A DNA stretch of 64,000 bases from Onthovicinus sp900555545 (GTDB lineage Bacteria; Bacillota; Clostridia; Oscillospirales; Acutalibacteraceae): the NCBI GenBank assembly GCA_949296915.1, contig CASFPX010000012.1, positions 14,707-78,706 of the forward strand, written 5' to 3'. Below the pieces are notes generated by a model. It was not told where the DNA came from, did no database searches, and worked only from the letters and a program-made list of their open reading frames with translations. This document shows, piece by piece, positions 32,839-41,769 of the stretch. Position numbers and translations under genes: made by a program. Position 1 is the stretch's first letter. Each line of letters begins with the position of its first letter.

Positions 32839-33788
32839 ATTGTTTATGCTGCGGGAAACCGCTTCGCACCGAAAACACGAATTCCGGCTGGCACAAAAGC
32901 TGTATCAAGCGGTTTTTCGGCACAGCCGAGCTTCCCGAAATCGCCATTGATGAAGCCGCATTTGAAGCCCTTGCAGCCGAAAGCACCAACAAGGGCTATA
33001 CCGTTCCCGGCGTTCAGAAAAAATTGTCCTTGCATTTGTTTTCCGAAGGAAACACTCCAAGGCTCACGCTGGTGAATTATCCTACGGGCTATATCTTAAA
33101 GCCGCAGGTTCCGGAATTTGAGGCGCTGCCGCAGGCTGAACACCTCGTTATGTGCATGGCAGACACCGCTGGGATTTCCACCGTGCCTCATGCGCTCATC
33201 ATGGAAAAAGACAGTCTGGCATATATCACAAAAAGAGTAGACCGCATATTTACGAAAAATAGTATGCAGATGCTGGCGATGGAGGATTTCTGTCAGCTTG
33301 ATCTGCGTCTGACGCAGGATAAGTATAAGGGCTCTTATGAGCGCTGTGCAAAAATCATCGAGCGGTATTCCTCCCGCAAAGGGCTTGATATAACCGAGCT
33401 CTATCTGCGCTTGGTGTTTTCGTTCCTTGTGGGCAATTCGGATATGCACCTGAAAAACTTTTCTCTCATTGAAACCGAAGAAGGAAGCGGAAAATACGTG
33501 CTTTCTCCCGCCTACGACCTGCTACCGGTCAATGTTATCATGCCGGAGGACAAGGAGCAGTTCGCCCTTGCCATGAACGGCAAAAAGACGCATATCCGCA
33601 GGAAGGATTTTCTGGTGTTTGCAGAGAAATGCGGCATGGCACGGAGCTCCGCCGAAAAAATGATTGCCATGCTTATGGCGAAAAAAGAGAAGTTCCTCGC
33701 CATGTGCCAAAACTCCCTGCTGCCGGAGTCTTTGCAGGAACGCCTTGCAAGCCTGATTGAAGAACGGGCGGGTATCTTGGAGAGCTGA
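32835..33788 (+). CDS. hipT: HipT-type Ser/Thr kinase toxin
   Basis: The 317-residue kinase starts at ATG 32835, overlapping the hipS stop, behind GGGAGGAGC. An N-terminal Cys motif, CLCCGKPLRTENTNSGWHKS, precedes the HipA C-terminal domain. The domain includes VPGVQKKLSLHL (Gly-rich/autophosphorylation region, ~55-66), the catalytic loop GNSDMHLKNFSL (~residues 198-209) and the metal-binding DLLP in SPAYDLLPVN. Known HipT and HipA kinases phosphorylate aminoacyl-tRNA synthetases and halt growth. Which synthetase is targeted here is unknown. The longer open frame from 32718 is not needed. Confidence 0.85.
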   Translation: MNCLCCGKPLRTENTNSGWHKSCIKRFFGTAELPEIAIDEAAFEALAAESTNKGYTVPGVQKKLSLHLFSEGNTPRLTLVNYPTGYILKPQVPEFEALPQAEHLVMCMADTAGISTVPHALIMEKDSLAYITKRVDRIFTKNSMQMLAMEDFCQLDLRLTQDKYKGSYERCAKIIERYSSRKGLDITELYLRLVFSFLVGNSDMHLKNFSLIETEEGSGKYVLSPAYDLLPVNVIMPEDKEQFALAMNGKKTHIRRKDFLVFAEKCGMARSSAEKMIAMLMAKKEKFLAMCQNSLLPESLQERLASLIEERAGILES

Positions 33789-33867
33789 ACTACCATTTTG
33801 AAAATCGCACATTCGTAAAGCGAAACCTCCTTTGGTACAATGGCAGTATCAAAGGAGGTTTTCAATT

Positions 33868-34242
33868 ATGGCTAAAACAATATTTGAACAAATGGGCGGA
33901 ACATACACCATGCAAGGCGACTATTGTCTGCCCGATCTGACCTTACCACCCGAAGAAAAACGCCCTATCGGCGTGTGGGCGCATCGCCGCAGACAGTACT
34001 TAAAGCAGCACCACAAAATCCTGTACTACAATCTGCTCACTTCCGGCAAGCTCCGCTCCCATCTCACAGATATAGAGGAAGAGGCGCAATCCCTCTTGCT
34101 TCGGCTGGTCAAGGAATACGCCGAGCGTGAGGGCGTAACCGAACAGCTGAAAGTGGAGAATCCAAAGGAGTGGGTGCAGAAAATGAACAACATCCGCAGC
34201 CGTGCAGCAGAAAGCGTTTGTGCCTACTTGATTTTTGTGTAA
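33868..34242 (+). CDS. tnpV: TnpV-like transposon protein
   Basis: The 124-residue protein begins MAKTIFEQMGGTYTMQGDYC and continues LPDLTLPPEEKRPIGVWAHR and RRQYLKQHHKILYYNLLTSG, the TnpV pattern found on Tn4451-like and other clostridial mobile elements. Function is unknown. It ends with ENPKEWVQKMNNIRSRAAES. ATG 33868 has AAAGGAGGTTTTCAATT before it. A strong terminator follows. It is an accessory passenger gene of the element and is not itself a transposase. Confidence 0.85.
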   Translation: MAKTIFEQMGGTYTMQGDYCLPDLTLPPEEKRPIGVWAHRRRQYLKQHHKILYYNLLTSGKLRSHLTDIEEEAQSLLLRLVKEYAEREGVTEQLKVENPKEWVQKMNNIRSRAAESVCAYLIFV

Positions 34243-34263
34243 CAACAGAAAAAGTGAGAAGGA

Positions 34264-34304
34264 AATTAGTCAAGTGCGATTTACCGAATCGTACTTGACT
34301 AATT
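34264..34304 (+). terminator. Terminator after tnpV
   Basis: AATTAGTCAAGTGCGATT (34264-34281) pairs with AATCGTACTTGACTAATT (34287-34304), with one mismatch, around TACCG. It is followed by TTAATTTTAT. Confidence 0.85.
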
Positions 34305-34360
34305 TTAATTTTATGGTATACTATACTCAGTGAATTTATGGCAGATGGGAGGATACCGCC

Positions 34361-35752
34361 ATGTTTATCGGCAGAGAGCGTGAACTTGCGGCGCTGAACA
34401 AGTTATACGAATCGGATAAGTTTGAATTTGTTGTCATTTATGGTCGCCGCCGTGTTGGCAAAACGGCGTTGATTAGCCGGTTTATTGACGATAAAAACGC
34501 CATCTATTTTATGGGCGTCGAGAGCAACGCCAAGCAAAATCTCGAAAATTTCAGCAGGAGCATTCTAAGCTTCCACACCGGAATGGACGCCGAAACCTCT
34601 TTCCTGTCCTTTCAGGCGGCTTTGGAATACGTGTTCAAGCTGTCCGAAAAAGAACGGATTATTCTTGCAATCGATGAATACCCTTATGTCGCCCGTTCGT
34701 CGAAAAGCCTCGCTTCCACCATCCAGCTTTTGATTGATCAATACAAGGATACTTCTAAACTGATGCTGATTCTCTGCGGCTCGTCCATGTCCTATATGGA
34801 AGACCATGTCCTCGCCTACAAAGCGCCGCTTTACGGCAGGCGGACGGCGCAGACGAAAATTCTTCCCTTTGACTTTGAGGAGACTTGCCGTTATTTCAAA
34901 AATTTCACCGATGAAGAGAAAGCCTATGTGTACGGCATTGTCGGCGGCACACCCCAATATCTGCTTCAGATGAGTGATAAGCTGAGCATTGAGGACAATA
35001 TTAAAAACACATTCCTGAATCCCAACTCCGCCCTGTTTGAAGAGCCGGAAAACCTGCTCAAGCAGGAGGTGCGGGAACCGGCGCTCTACAATGCCATCAT
35101 CACGGCCATTGCCACCGGCGCTTCCCGTATGTCGGAAATTTCCGGCAAGGTCGGCGAAAGCACCAACATTTGCTCCGCCTATGTGAAAAACCTGATTTCC
35201 CTCGGCATTATCGAAAAAGAGACGCCTTATGGGGAAAAGGCGTCCCGAAAAGCGATTTATTCGATTGCGGACAATATGTTCCGCTTCTGGTATCGGTTTG
35301 TGCCGGAAAATAATTCAATCATCGCTCGTGGAGCTGCCGACTTGGCATACAAACGCATTGAGCCACATCTGTCCGACTATATGGGCAAGGTGTTTGAGGA
35401 AATCTGCAAGCAGTATCTCTGGAAGCAGCTGCTGAACGGCGAATGTCCGGTGGAATTTTCCTCCCTCGGCCGCTGGTGGGGCAACGATTCCAAGGAAAAG
35501 CGGCAGACGGAGATTGATATTCTCGCCGAACAGGACAAAAACACCGCTCTTTTCGGCGAGTGCAAATGGACGAATGAAAAAGTCGATCTCGGCGTTTTGG
35601 AAACCCTCATAAAGCGCAGCGAGCTGTTCCCATATAAAAATGTCCACTACTACCTCTTTGCCAAAACCGGCTTCACCAAAGGCTGCATCGACCGGGCGAG
35701 TGAGATGGGAAATGTGTCGCTGATAGCTTACAAAGATATTATTGATGGATGA
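34361..35752 (+). CDS. AAA ATPase with DUF234-type C-terminal nuclease-like domain
   Basis: The 463-residue protein belongs to the archaeal-ATPase/DUF234 group. It begins MFIGRERELAALNKLYESDK, with Walker A YGRRRVGKTALI (~residues 27-38) and Walker B ILAIDEYPYVARSS (~103-116). A winged helix (~250-300) precedes the C-terminal DUF234 domain, which has a PD-(D/E)xK-like pattern EIDILAEQDKNTALFGECKW (~386-405). These proteins are frequent on mobile and archaeal DNA and their role is unclear. Nuclease activity is only suggested by motif. A TATACT-like promoter lies in the 118-bp leader after the tnpV terminator. It is convergent with the TIR gene. Confidence 0.85.
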   Translation: MFIGRERELAALNKLYESDKFEFVVIYGRRRVGKTALISRFIDDKNAIYFMGVESNAKQNLENFSRSILSFHTGMDAETSFLSFQAALEYVFKLSEKERIILAIDEYPYVARSSKSLASTIQLLIDQYKDTSKLMLILCGSSMSYMEDHVLAYKAPLYGRRTAQTKILPFDFEETCRYFKNFTDEEKAYVYGIVGGTPQYLLQMSDKLSIEDNIKNTFLNPNSALFEEPENLLKQEVREPALYNAIITAIATGASRMSEISGKVGESTNICSAYVKNLISLGIIEKETPYGEKASRKAIYSIADNMFRFWYRFVPENNSIIARGAADLAYKRIEPHLSDYMGKVFEEICKQYLWKQLLNGECPVEFSSLGRWWGNDSKEKRQTEIDILAEQDKNTALFGECKWTNEKVDLGVLETLIKRSELFPYKNVHYYLFAKTGFTKGCIDRASEMGNVSLIAYKDIIDG

Positions 35753-35976
35753 GTTTCTCTAACAATTCAGAAAAGATTGCTAAATTATAAAAGACGCCTA
35801 TAGCTGAAGTTGAAAATAATTCATAAGTAAAAGAGTATGCAATGCTTGAAATCAGTAAGCCGAAAAGCATTAACTATAAGCTGTTTCAAAATATTACCAC
35901 TGAGATAAATGCCGCTATGAATACTTTTATTGGAGAAGCTTCTGGAAGATCTACAATTATGCATTAGAGAAGATAA
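35753..35976. other. Degenerate spacer between convergent DUF234 and TIR genes
   Basis: No gene with a start and ribosome binding site is present. A short in-frame tail (MNTFIGEASGRSTIMH) near 35,918-35,965 could be the relic of a gene end. The composition shifts here from GC-moderate to AT-rich cargo. Confidence 0.4.
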
Positions 35977-36657
35977 TCATATATCCTTTCTCTCTCGAAT
36001 TAAGTCTGCAATTTCTTCAGCAATCTCTTCCACGGTAAAATCTGTAGTGCTCCGAGCCATTTTATCTGCAAGAGAGGGACTGTAATTTATCACTTCTTGC
36101 TTCGTTATATTGTGCCAGATGGGCAACATAATTTGCTCTCCATTTACGGTTCGAGTAATCAAGCCATCTAGCTCATAGTTAGTCCAACCTTTGCTGATGA
36201 AATCACGGGAGATAACAATAATTCCAAAATTGCTTTTAGTAATACCTTTATCAATTTTTCTTCGTAGACTGTCACCAATTTTTAATTCAAACTCATCGTA
36301 CCATACGGATAGCCCATTGTGCCTGAGTGCCTCTGCAAGTGGCCTAGCAACCTCATTTTTATCTTCTGATGCATGCGAAATAAAGACATCGTACTCTTTG
36401 TCATAAGTATCATTATAGAGTAAAGAATTTACTTTCCCATCGTTGATACTATACCCAAGATATAAAGATGGCATAGTGGTCAATGCTGGAATTGCGGATG
36501 AGCGAAGTTTGTTCTGATATGCCTTTGCCTTACGCTCAACATTTTTCAATTCACTTATTGCACGGTTAGCATCTCGTTCGAATTGTCTGCTTGTTGATTT
36601 AATTTTATTAAGTTGACTATTTATTTTTGACATATTTAGTTTTCTAAAAGTAGCCAT
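35977..36657 (-). CDS. TIR-domain protein with N-terminal coiled coil
   Basis: The 226-residue protein has a predicted coiled coil at ~residues 8-52 (MSKINSQLNKIKSTSRQFER) and a TIR domain at ~88-225. The domain includes YDVFISHASEDKNEVARPLA, the conserved WYDEFELKIGDSLRR with the catalytic-type Glu124, and IVISRDFISKGWTNYELDGL. Bacterial TIR domains cleave NAD+ or make cyclic ADP-ribose-like signals in anti-phage defence. It lies 109 bp after dndE on the same strand, so it may be read from the dnd promoter. It lacks a fused sensor domain, so any trigger would come from a partner. Assignment of fold is secure, and role is inferred. Confidence 0.88.
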   Translation of the reverse strand: MATFRKLNMSKINSQLNKIKSTSRQFERDANRAISELKNVERKAKAYQNKLRSSAIPALTTMPSLYLGYSINDGKVNSLLYNDTYDKEYDVFISHASEDKNEVARPLAEALRHNGLSVWYDEFELKIGDSLRRKIDKGITKSNFGIIVISRDFISKGWTNYELDGLITRTVNGEQIMLPIWHNITKQEVINYSPSLADKMARSTTDFTVEEIAEEIADLIRERKDI

Positions 36658-36766
36658 TTTTTACCCTCTTCAATTAATTATGCGGTTATAGCAATGTTTG
36701 TCTGAATTTTAAGCTTCTATAATATTTTCCCATTTCGGAATTTACATCTTTATTCCTACTCTATCT

Positions 36767-37144
36767 TTAAATCCCTTTTTTATCATCAAGCAATGATATC
36801 AAAAAGTCTTTATTATATTTGAATTCGCTATGGAGCATTTTGGCGCCACGGTCCAAATGTGCTTTGATGTATTTTTGAAAATACTCGTCATCTTCAATAT
36901 AGCGATTTTCTTCTATTTCTATAAGACATTTATAAAGTTGATCCCATTCTGAAGTGATGGTCTGTCTGTTAAGTTCTAAACCATATGTGTCTGTTTTAAA
37001 ATCAGAATCTTCAAGAGCAACTCCGCTCTTGATTGAAATCGAAATTGACAATTTGGAAAGTATAAACGGAGCGTAGTTGGTGCTTGCTGTCATCTCTTCA
37101 AAGAGCTGCATTGTCTTTTTAGAAGTTTTTATTTTAAATACCAT
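36767..37144 (-). CDS. dndE: DNA sulfur modification protein DndE
   Basis: The 125-residue protein matches DndE in size and position. It begins MVFKIKTSKKTMQLFEEMTA, has SISIKSGVALEDSDFKTDTY in the middle and a helical C-terminus with YIKAHLDRGAKMLHSEFKYN. DndE binds nicked DNA and is required for phosphorothioation together with DndC and DndD. It follows the dndD stop by two bases and is last of the dndBCDE set. The family is small and divergent, so gene order contributes to the call. Confidence 0.88.
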   Translation of the reverse strand: MVFKIKTSKKTMQLFEEMTASTNYAPFILSKLSISISIKSGVALEDSDFKTDTYGLELNRQTITSEWDQLYKCLIEIEENRYIEDDEYFQKYIKAHLDRGAKMLHSEFKYNKDFLISLLDDKKGI

Positions 37145-37146
37145 AT

Positions 37147-39234
37147 CTACACCTCAAAATACGAATTACGAACAATAATCGTACGCTTATTATCAGAATT
37201 TTCCAGCAAATATGTTGCAGCGATTTTATCCTTGAGAATCTGTATATGAGAACTGTTAATTTCTTCATTCGTAGACAGTATAAATACTTGCCCCTTCAGC
37301 TGACTGAAAAAATATTTAGCAATATTTCTACGGTGCTCAGTATCGATTCGTGCAAAAGGAGTATCAATAACAAACGGAATTTCATTGTTACATAGGCTCA
37401 CTAGCGAATGATATAAGGCCATTATAAATATTTGCTTTTCGCCATTTGATAGGGATGATCTATCTATTTCCAGAGGAAGAAATACCGTGTCAAAATCGTA
37501 ACTTTGCAAAGCTGAAACGATAACATTTACATCAGATGAATTAAATAACTTTTTTAACTCTTCGAAAGCCTTTTTCCCAAGTAAAGCTATAACTTGCTCT
37601 TCAGAATGTGATTCGAGTAATTCAATAATTTTTGAAGTTTCTAGATGGTCAGTACGATAGATATGGATATTAAAGTTGTCATCAATATAAATATCATCAA
37701 TAAAATGGGTTTTACGCATCAGTATACTAATTTCTTTCCTGAAAAAGCTTTCAACTTTTTCAATTTGCTTACGATAAAGAACATTCTGAAGTTTGTCCAG
37801 CATAAGAATAGCACGAGCAGAAATATCTGTTATAGATGCTTTCTTTAGTTCTTCTTCTATACGGGCCTGCACTTTAACAAAATTGCCTTCAATTTGTTCG
37901 ACTATTTCTTTTTGTTTAACTATCTGAGATTCAAGTTCAACGCGCATAACCAGCAAAGCACTCTTTTCTTCGAAAAGTTGTGCTTTCTTTTTCATGTATT
38001 CTTGCACGCTAGAAATACTGCTGTTTTCGAGTTCTTTTTTAACCCTTGAACTCAATGCCAGAGATTTTTTGATTGCTTTTTTGCACTTATAGATCTTATC
38101 CACATCGAATGAAAGAATATGACTAATTTGAGCAAGCAGAAGAGCATTTTGTTCAAGAGAGAGGTTAAGAATTGATCTCTGTTTGTTTCCAAATTGTGAT
38201 AATGCAATATCCCTTATTTCCTTAGCATTCTTTCCAAGCAAATTCTGTATGGTTGGAAGATTTATAACCTCAAGAAAATGTTTATATTTTATTGCATTAT
38301 TTTCAGTTTTGATTTGTAATTTTAATTGCTCAATTCTATCACGAAGCATGAGAAATGGAATGAATTCATTCGCCCATTTTTTAAGTAGATTATTATATGT
38401 TTCACGCTTTTTTTCTTCTTCCTTCAAAATGGATAGCTTTTGATTCCATTCTTCTTTTGTTATGCCACCTTTTTTTTGGTAATCCTTTTCAATCGCTTCT
38501 ATAGAAGCTTCGCAATTTGATATATTATCTAAGCAATCTTTTAAGCGTAAATTAAGGTCACTTAAGGAATGTCTTGCTTCGGTTAGTTCATCTTTAACTT
38601 TGATATATTCATCAAGACCGGGTGCAGATGCGGTTCCATTTCCGCTAATTCGCTTGAAGTTTTTTCGCATAATGTCAAAAATGTCATACCCGCATAGTGT
38701 TAGAAAAGCTTCTTTGATCCGTGAGCTACTGCCGTCATCTAAAAAGAAATCAGCTATTCTCTCGCCGTCAAAGAAGTAAAGATTAAATAGCTCTGGTGGA
38801 ATCAGTGAAACAATATACTTCTCGAAATCGGCTACCGCATCATTTGTTAATTGCACTTCGTTCTTATAAACGACGAACGTTTCCACAAGGGCATCCGCCA
38901 AATCCCAACTTCGTGTTAAAGTGTAGGTGTCAACACCTTGACCGTTATTGAGTTCAATCTGCATGGAAACTTCAGCATGCGCTGGTTTTGATAACTTGGC
39001 ATTATTATTTATAAGTTTTGTTATAGCTCTAATATAAAATGAGTTGTAATTTTTATACCCCATGCTCATATATCCATATAAGCAGATTCTTATCGCTGTA
39101 AAAAGTGTTGTTTTACCAGCGCCGTTTTTACCGCCAATTAAGATGATATTTCGTTCAGCCATAGGCTTCGTTTCAAAGTTGGTTAATCCCTCATATGAGC
39201 CGAAATTATTTAGGCATATTCTGTTGATTTTCAT
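37147..39234 (-). CDS. dndD: DNA sulfur modification ATPase DndD
   Basis: The 695-residue ABC/SMC-type ATPase begins MKINRICLNNFGSYEGLTNF and has Walker A IGGKNGAGKTTLF (~residues 33-45). The DndD-typical LYFFDGERIADFFLDDG follows near 150. Long coiled-coil arms cover ~200-500. The ABC signature SSLSNGEKQIF is near 585 and Walker B is PFVIDTPFARIDTEHR near 620. DndD is thought to supply ATP-driven DNA handling or nicking during sulfur incorporation. It overlaps dndC by 29 bp. All catalytic motifs are intact. Confidence 0.93.
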   Translation of the reverse strand: MKINRICLNNFGSYEGLTNFETKPMAERNIILIGGKNGAGKTTLFTAIRICLYGYMSMGYKNYNSFYIRAITKLINNNAKLSKPAHAEVSMQIELNNGQGVDTYTLTRSWDLADALVETFVVYKNEVQLTNDAVADFEKYIVSLIPPELFNLYFFDGERIADFFLDDGSSSRIKEAFLTLCGYDIFDIMRKNFKRISGNGTASAPGLDEYIKVKDELTEARHSLSDLNLRLKDCLDNISNCEASIEAIEKDYQKKGGITKEEWNQKLSILKEEEKKRETYNNLLKKWANEFIPFLMLRDRIEQLKLQIKTENNAIKYKHFLEVINLPTIQNLLGKNAKEIRDIALSQFGNKQRSILNLSLEQNALLLAQISHILSFDVDKIYKCKKAIKKSLALSSRVKKELENSSISSVQEYMKKKAQLFEEKSALLVMRVELESQIVKQKEIVEQIEGNFVKVQARIEEELKKASITDISARAILMLDKLQNVLYRKQIEKVESFFRKEISILMRKTHFIDDIYIDDNFNIHIYRTDHLETSKIIELLESHSEEQVIALLGKKAFEELKKLFNSSDVNVIVSALQSYDFDTVFLPLEIDRSSLSNGEKQIFIMALYHSLVSLCNNEIPFVIDTPFARIDTEHRRNIAKYFFSQLKGQVFILSTNEEINSSHIQILKDKIAATYLLENSDNKRTIIVRNSYFEV

Positions 39235-40597
39235 GTTCTAATCCCTTCTCGATGCTTTCAAAGTGTAACCAACCTTGGTTTATAATACGGTCAAATGCTT
39301 TTGTAATAACTGAACTTCTTGTATAATTTTTATTTGCTTCTATTTCAATTATCAGTTTTGAAATTAATTCAAATTCTATATTATACTCTTCGCACATCAA
39401 TTTTATTTCATCAATAACTTCTTGTGAAAAAATGGGCGTTTTAAACTGATCCCAAGGTAGTCTTTCTCCTGTAATGTCATGGTAAATTTCAACAAGGCAT
39501 CTACGTGAGAGATCCCCTTCGCTATCCCACATAAGGTCAATCTGTTTTAGTTCTTCTATCGTTATTAAATTAAGCCCAGTATCACTTTGTAATTGTAACA
39601 GTTTGCGTAGCATTTCCTTTCTAGTTTCCATTGTAAATGGACCTTCCCCAAGGCTGCCATCGGCTTTGCGGTACATTGTACCATTTCTCCGTTTATATTC
39701 TCTGGCACCAGGAGTTGATCTCATTTTAAGTAACCAATTTCGATAATCTCGCAAAGGAACAAGCCAGTTTTCTCCTCGGTCAATAAAGGCTTTAAGGGAC
39801 TTATCTTCTTTGACCATAGTACAAATCCAACATCCAAATCTTGAGTTTCCAGTGATGGGAATTTTATCTTTATCAATTTCGCCTATAACGCTCTGTTCCT
39901 CACCAAGATTTTCACCTTGGTAAAGAGAAAAAAGAAATTTATTATCAGAACCCCAGGGAGTTTTAGCGTCCCCTTTTAAAAGAAATTTCCAAACATCCTC
40001 ATTTGGAATTTCCGTTAACGGGTTATACACATACGCATTTTCTATATCGTTATGAGGGACCAACAATTTACCCTCAATTTCTCGTGCGCGGATATTATTA
40101 GCCCTATATGTGCTTTCAGCTTTTCGTACGCCAAGGAGCAGTATTACTTCGCCATTATTTTTGATCGTATTCAATGTGTAGGCATTCATCGGATGTATCT
40201 TTAAACGTTCCGTACACCAACGAAATCCCGGCGGTTCAGGAGTAGGATATCCCAAACCAATAACTTTGCACCAAAATGTATCTTCAACCTTTGGATAAAT
40301 AATATCTGCCTGAATATTTAATTCATCGCTTAAACGATTTATCATGTCTGACATGCGGTGCATATAGTCACGAACTATTGGGTTTTCAACTAGAGTGTCA
40401 GAGGAAACAATATAAACTTTTTTATTTCTTTCGGAAGCTGGAAAACGACGAAGCATTTCCATTACAAGGCAGCAAAGTAGAGTAGAGTCTTTACCACCAC
40501 TAAAGCCTATCATCCAAGGACGCTTATCATGTTGGTAAACTAAAGACATTTCTTGAATTATATCTTCATATATTTGAAATTCTCCTGAATATGACAT
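39206..40597 (-). CDS. dndC: DNA sulfur modification protein DndC (PAPS-reductase-like)
   Basis: The 463-residue protein carries the ATP-pyrophosphatase loop MIGFSGGKDSTLLCCL at ~residues 30-45. Cysteines for a 4Fe-4S cluster lie in FWCKVIGLGYP, FRWCTERLKIHP and RFGCWICTMVKEDKS. DndC activates DNA for sulfur insertion, receiving sulfur from a cysteine desulfurase (DndA or IscS). No dndA is present in the window, as in many dnd loci that use a housekeeping desulfurase. Its start is one base past the dndB stop and GGAG lies 10 bases upstream. Confidence 0.94.
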   Translation of the reverse strand: MSYSGEFQIYEDIIQEMSLVYQHDKRPWMIGFSGGKDSTLLCCLVMEMLRRFPASERNKKVYIVSSDTLVENPIVRDYMHRMSDMINRLSDELNIQADIIYPKVEDTFWCKVIGLGYPTPEPPGFRWCTERLKIHPMNAYTLNTIKNNGEVILLLGVRKAESTYRANNIRAREIEGKLLVPHNDIENAYVYNPLTEIPNEDVWKFLLKGDAKTPWGSDNKFLFSLYQGENLGEEQSVIGEIDKDKIPITGNSRFGCWICTMVKEDKSLKAFIDRGENWLVPLRDYRNWLLKMRSTPGAREYKRRNGTMYRKADGSLGEGPFTMETRKEMLRKLLQLQSDTGLNLITIEELKQIDLMWDSEGDLSRRCLVEIYHDITGERLPWDQFKTPIFSQEVIDEIKLMCEEYNIEFELISKLIIEIEANKNYTRSSVITKAFDRIINQGWLHFESIEKGLEHENQQNMPK

Positions 40598-40598
40598 A

Positions 40599-41663
40599 CT
40601 ATATTTTCTCCGTTAAAACTTTTTCTTTTTGTTCTTCTTCTCTCGATAAAGAAAGTCCAATCTCTATTTTTATTGCTGAACAAGTTAGTGTTACTGCTTC
40701 CTCACTGTTCAACACCTTACCGTTTTCTCTGATTGTCCTACCTACCCATAACTTGTTAGATCTTAACCAATCAATTTTTCTTAATTTTTTGAGATGCTTT
40801 TCCATATCTATGTCACGATTATCGTAGAAAAAACGTCCAAGTTTACCAAAGGCACTTATTGTGATGGCCAATGCGACAATATAATTTTCCCTAAGAGCCT
40901 TTTTAGTCAATGATTTATCTAATACTTCTTGCCATTCAATAATATTAGAAGCTATTAGTTGCCAAAATCGGTGCAAAAAAGCAGCGTCGTCATCAGAGCA
41001 GGTGTCTCCGTGCATAATTTTTTGATTAGCTTTGTACATCATATTAAGGGTAAATAGATTTGAAGAATTTTTCCCAAGAATATCACGCTCTTTATCGGTA
41101 AAGCGATTAAAAAATGGAATATCGGCAATAACATTTTTCGTTGCAACAGCTATCTCATCTCTTGCGTCATAAAGAGTAGACAAAGAATTTGAAGTTTTTA
41201 CAGCATACTTATTAAGATCTGTAAACATTTGTTGGCTTCTAGCTAAACCTTCATCACTAAAAAAAACTACAGAAATAGTTTCTTCACCCAGCGATGGATC
41301 TTCTTTTATTGCAGCTTCAATTGCCGCTTTTCGATGTTGTCCATCATTAATCAAAAAAATGGCATTCATATCCACTTCGAATATGCCTACTTCTGTGTTC
41401 ATGAACGGAGTAAATTTAAAGTCACCGTCAATAGAGGCAGAGAGGGCAGAAAAGACGTATGTATCTCTATTATCTAATATATAGTTTTTGATTTCTGGTA
41501 TCCTTGCTTCATTAATCCTTCTCTGAGCTCGATATTCAGGTAAAATTATTTCCTCATCTGATGGGAAAAGGCGAGACAATAATTTTAAAGGAACCATAGA
41601 AATAAAGTATTCACGTCCTGCTTGAATACCTTTTACTGCTGGGAAATGATACGAAAAATTCAT
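40599..41663 (-). CDS. dndB: DndB, DGQHR-domain protein of the dnd locus
   Basis: The 354-residue protein contains the family-defining NDGQHRKAAIEAAI (~residues 105-118), YRAQRRINEARIPEIKNYIL upstream and FFSDEGLARSQQMFTDLNKY downstream. DndB is not needed for phosphorothioation itself but modulates site occupancy and can repress dnd transcription in some bacteria. ATG 41663 has GAGGTG four bases upstream and is preferred over the ATG four codons earlier. The gene directly follows a promoter covered by a 46-bp palindrome, which would be a natural target for self-regulation. Confidence 0.92.
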   Translation of the reverse strand: MNFSYHFPAVKGIQAGREYFISMVPLKLLSRLFPSDEEIILPEYRAQRRINEARIPEIKNYILDNRDTYVFSALSASIDGDFKFTPFMNTEVGIFEVDMNAIFLINDGQHRKAAIEAAIKEDPSLGEETISVVFFSDEGLARSQQMFTDLNKYAVKTSNSLSTLYDARDEIAVATKNVIADIPFFNRFTDKERDILGKNSSNLFTLNMMYKANQKIMHGDTCSDDDAAFLHRFWQLIASNIIEWQEVLDKSLTKKALRENYIVALAITISAFGKLGRFFYDNRDIDMEKHLKKLRKIDWLRSNKLWVGRTIRENGKVLNSEEAVTLTCSAIKIEIGLSLSREEEQKEKVLTEKI

Positions 41664-41680
41664 ATTGCACCTCATAAAAA

Positions 41681-41739
41681 ACAGTTGCGATATACTTAAG
41701 TATATACTTAAGTATATCGCAACTGTCGTAAAAAGTCAA
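41681..41739 (-). promoter_or_regulatory. dndB promoter overlapped by a perfect 46-bp palindrome
   Basis: On the minus strand TTGACT (41739-41734), a 17-bp spacer and TATACT (41716-41711) form a good promoter. The segment 41681-41726 is a perfect palindrome with arms ACAGTTGCGATATACTTAAG and CTTAAGTATATCGCAACTGT. It contains two overlapping TATACTTAAGTATA units (41691-41704, 41703-41716). It covers the -10 and start site and is followed by T6, so the transcript side could also fold as a terminator or attenuator. Confidence 0.8.
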
Positions 41740-41769
41740 TAAAATGAATACAAAGCACCCATTGTCACA

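Noticed and set aside
33868..34242. TnpV as a transposase
   Set aside because: TnpV-like proteins carry no DDE or recombinase catalytic residues. It is an accessory passenger protein and no transposon ends were found around it.
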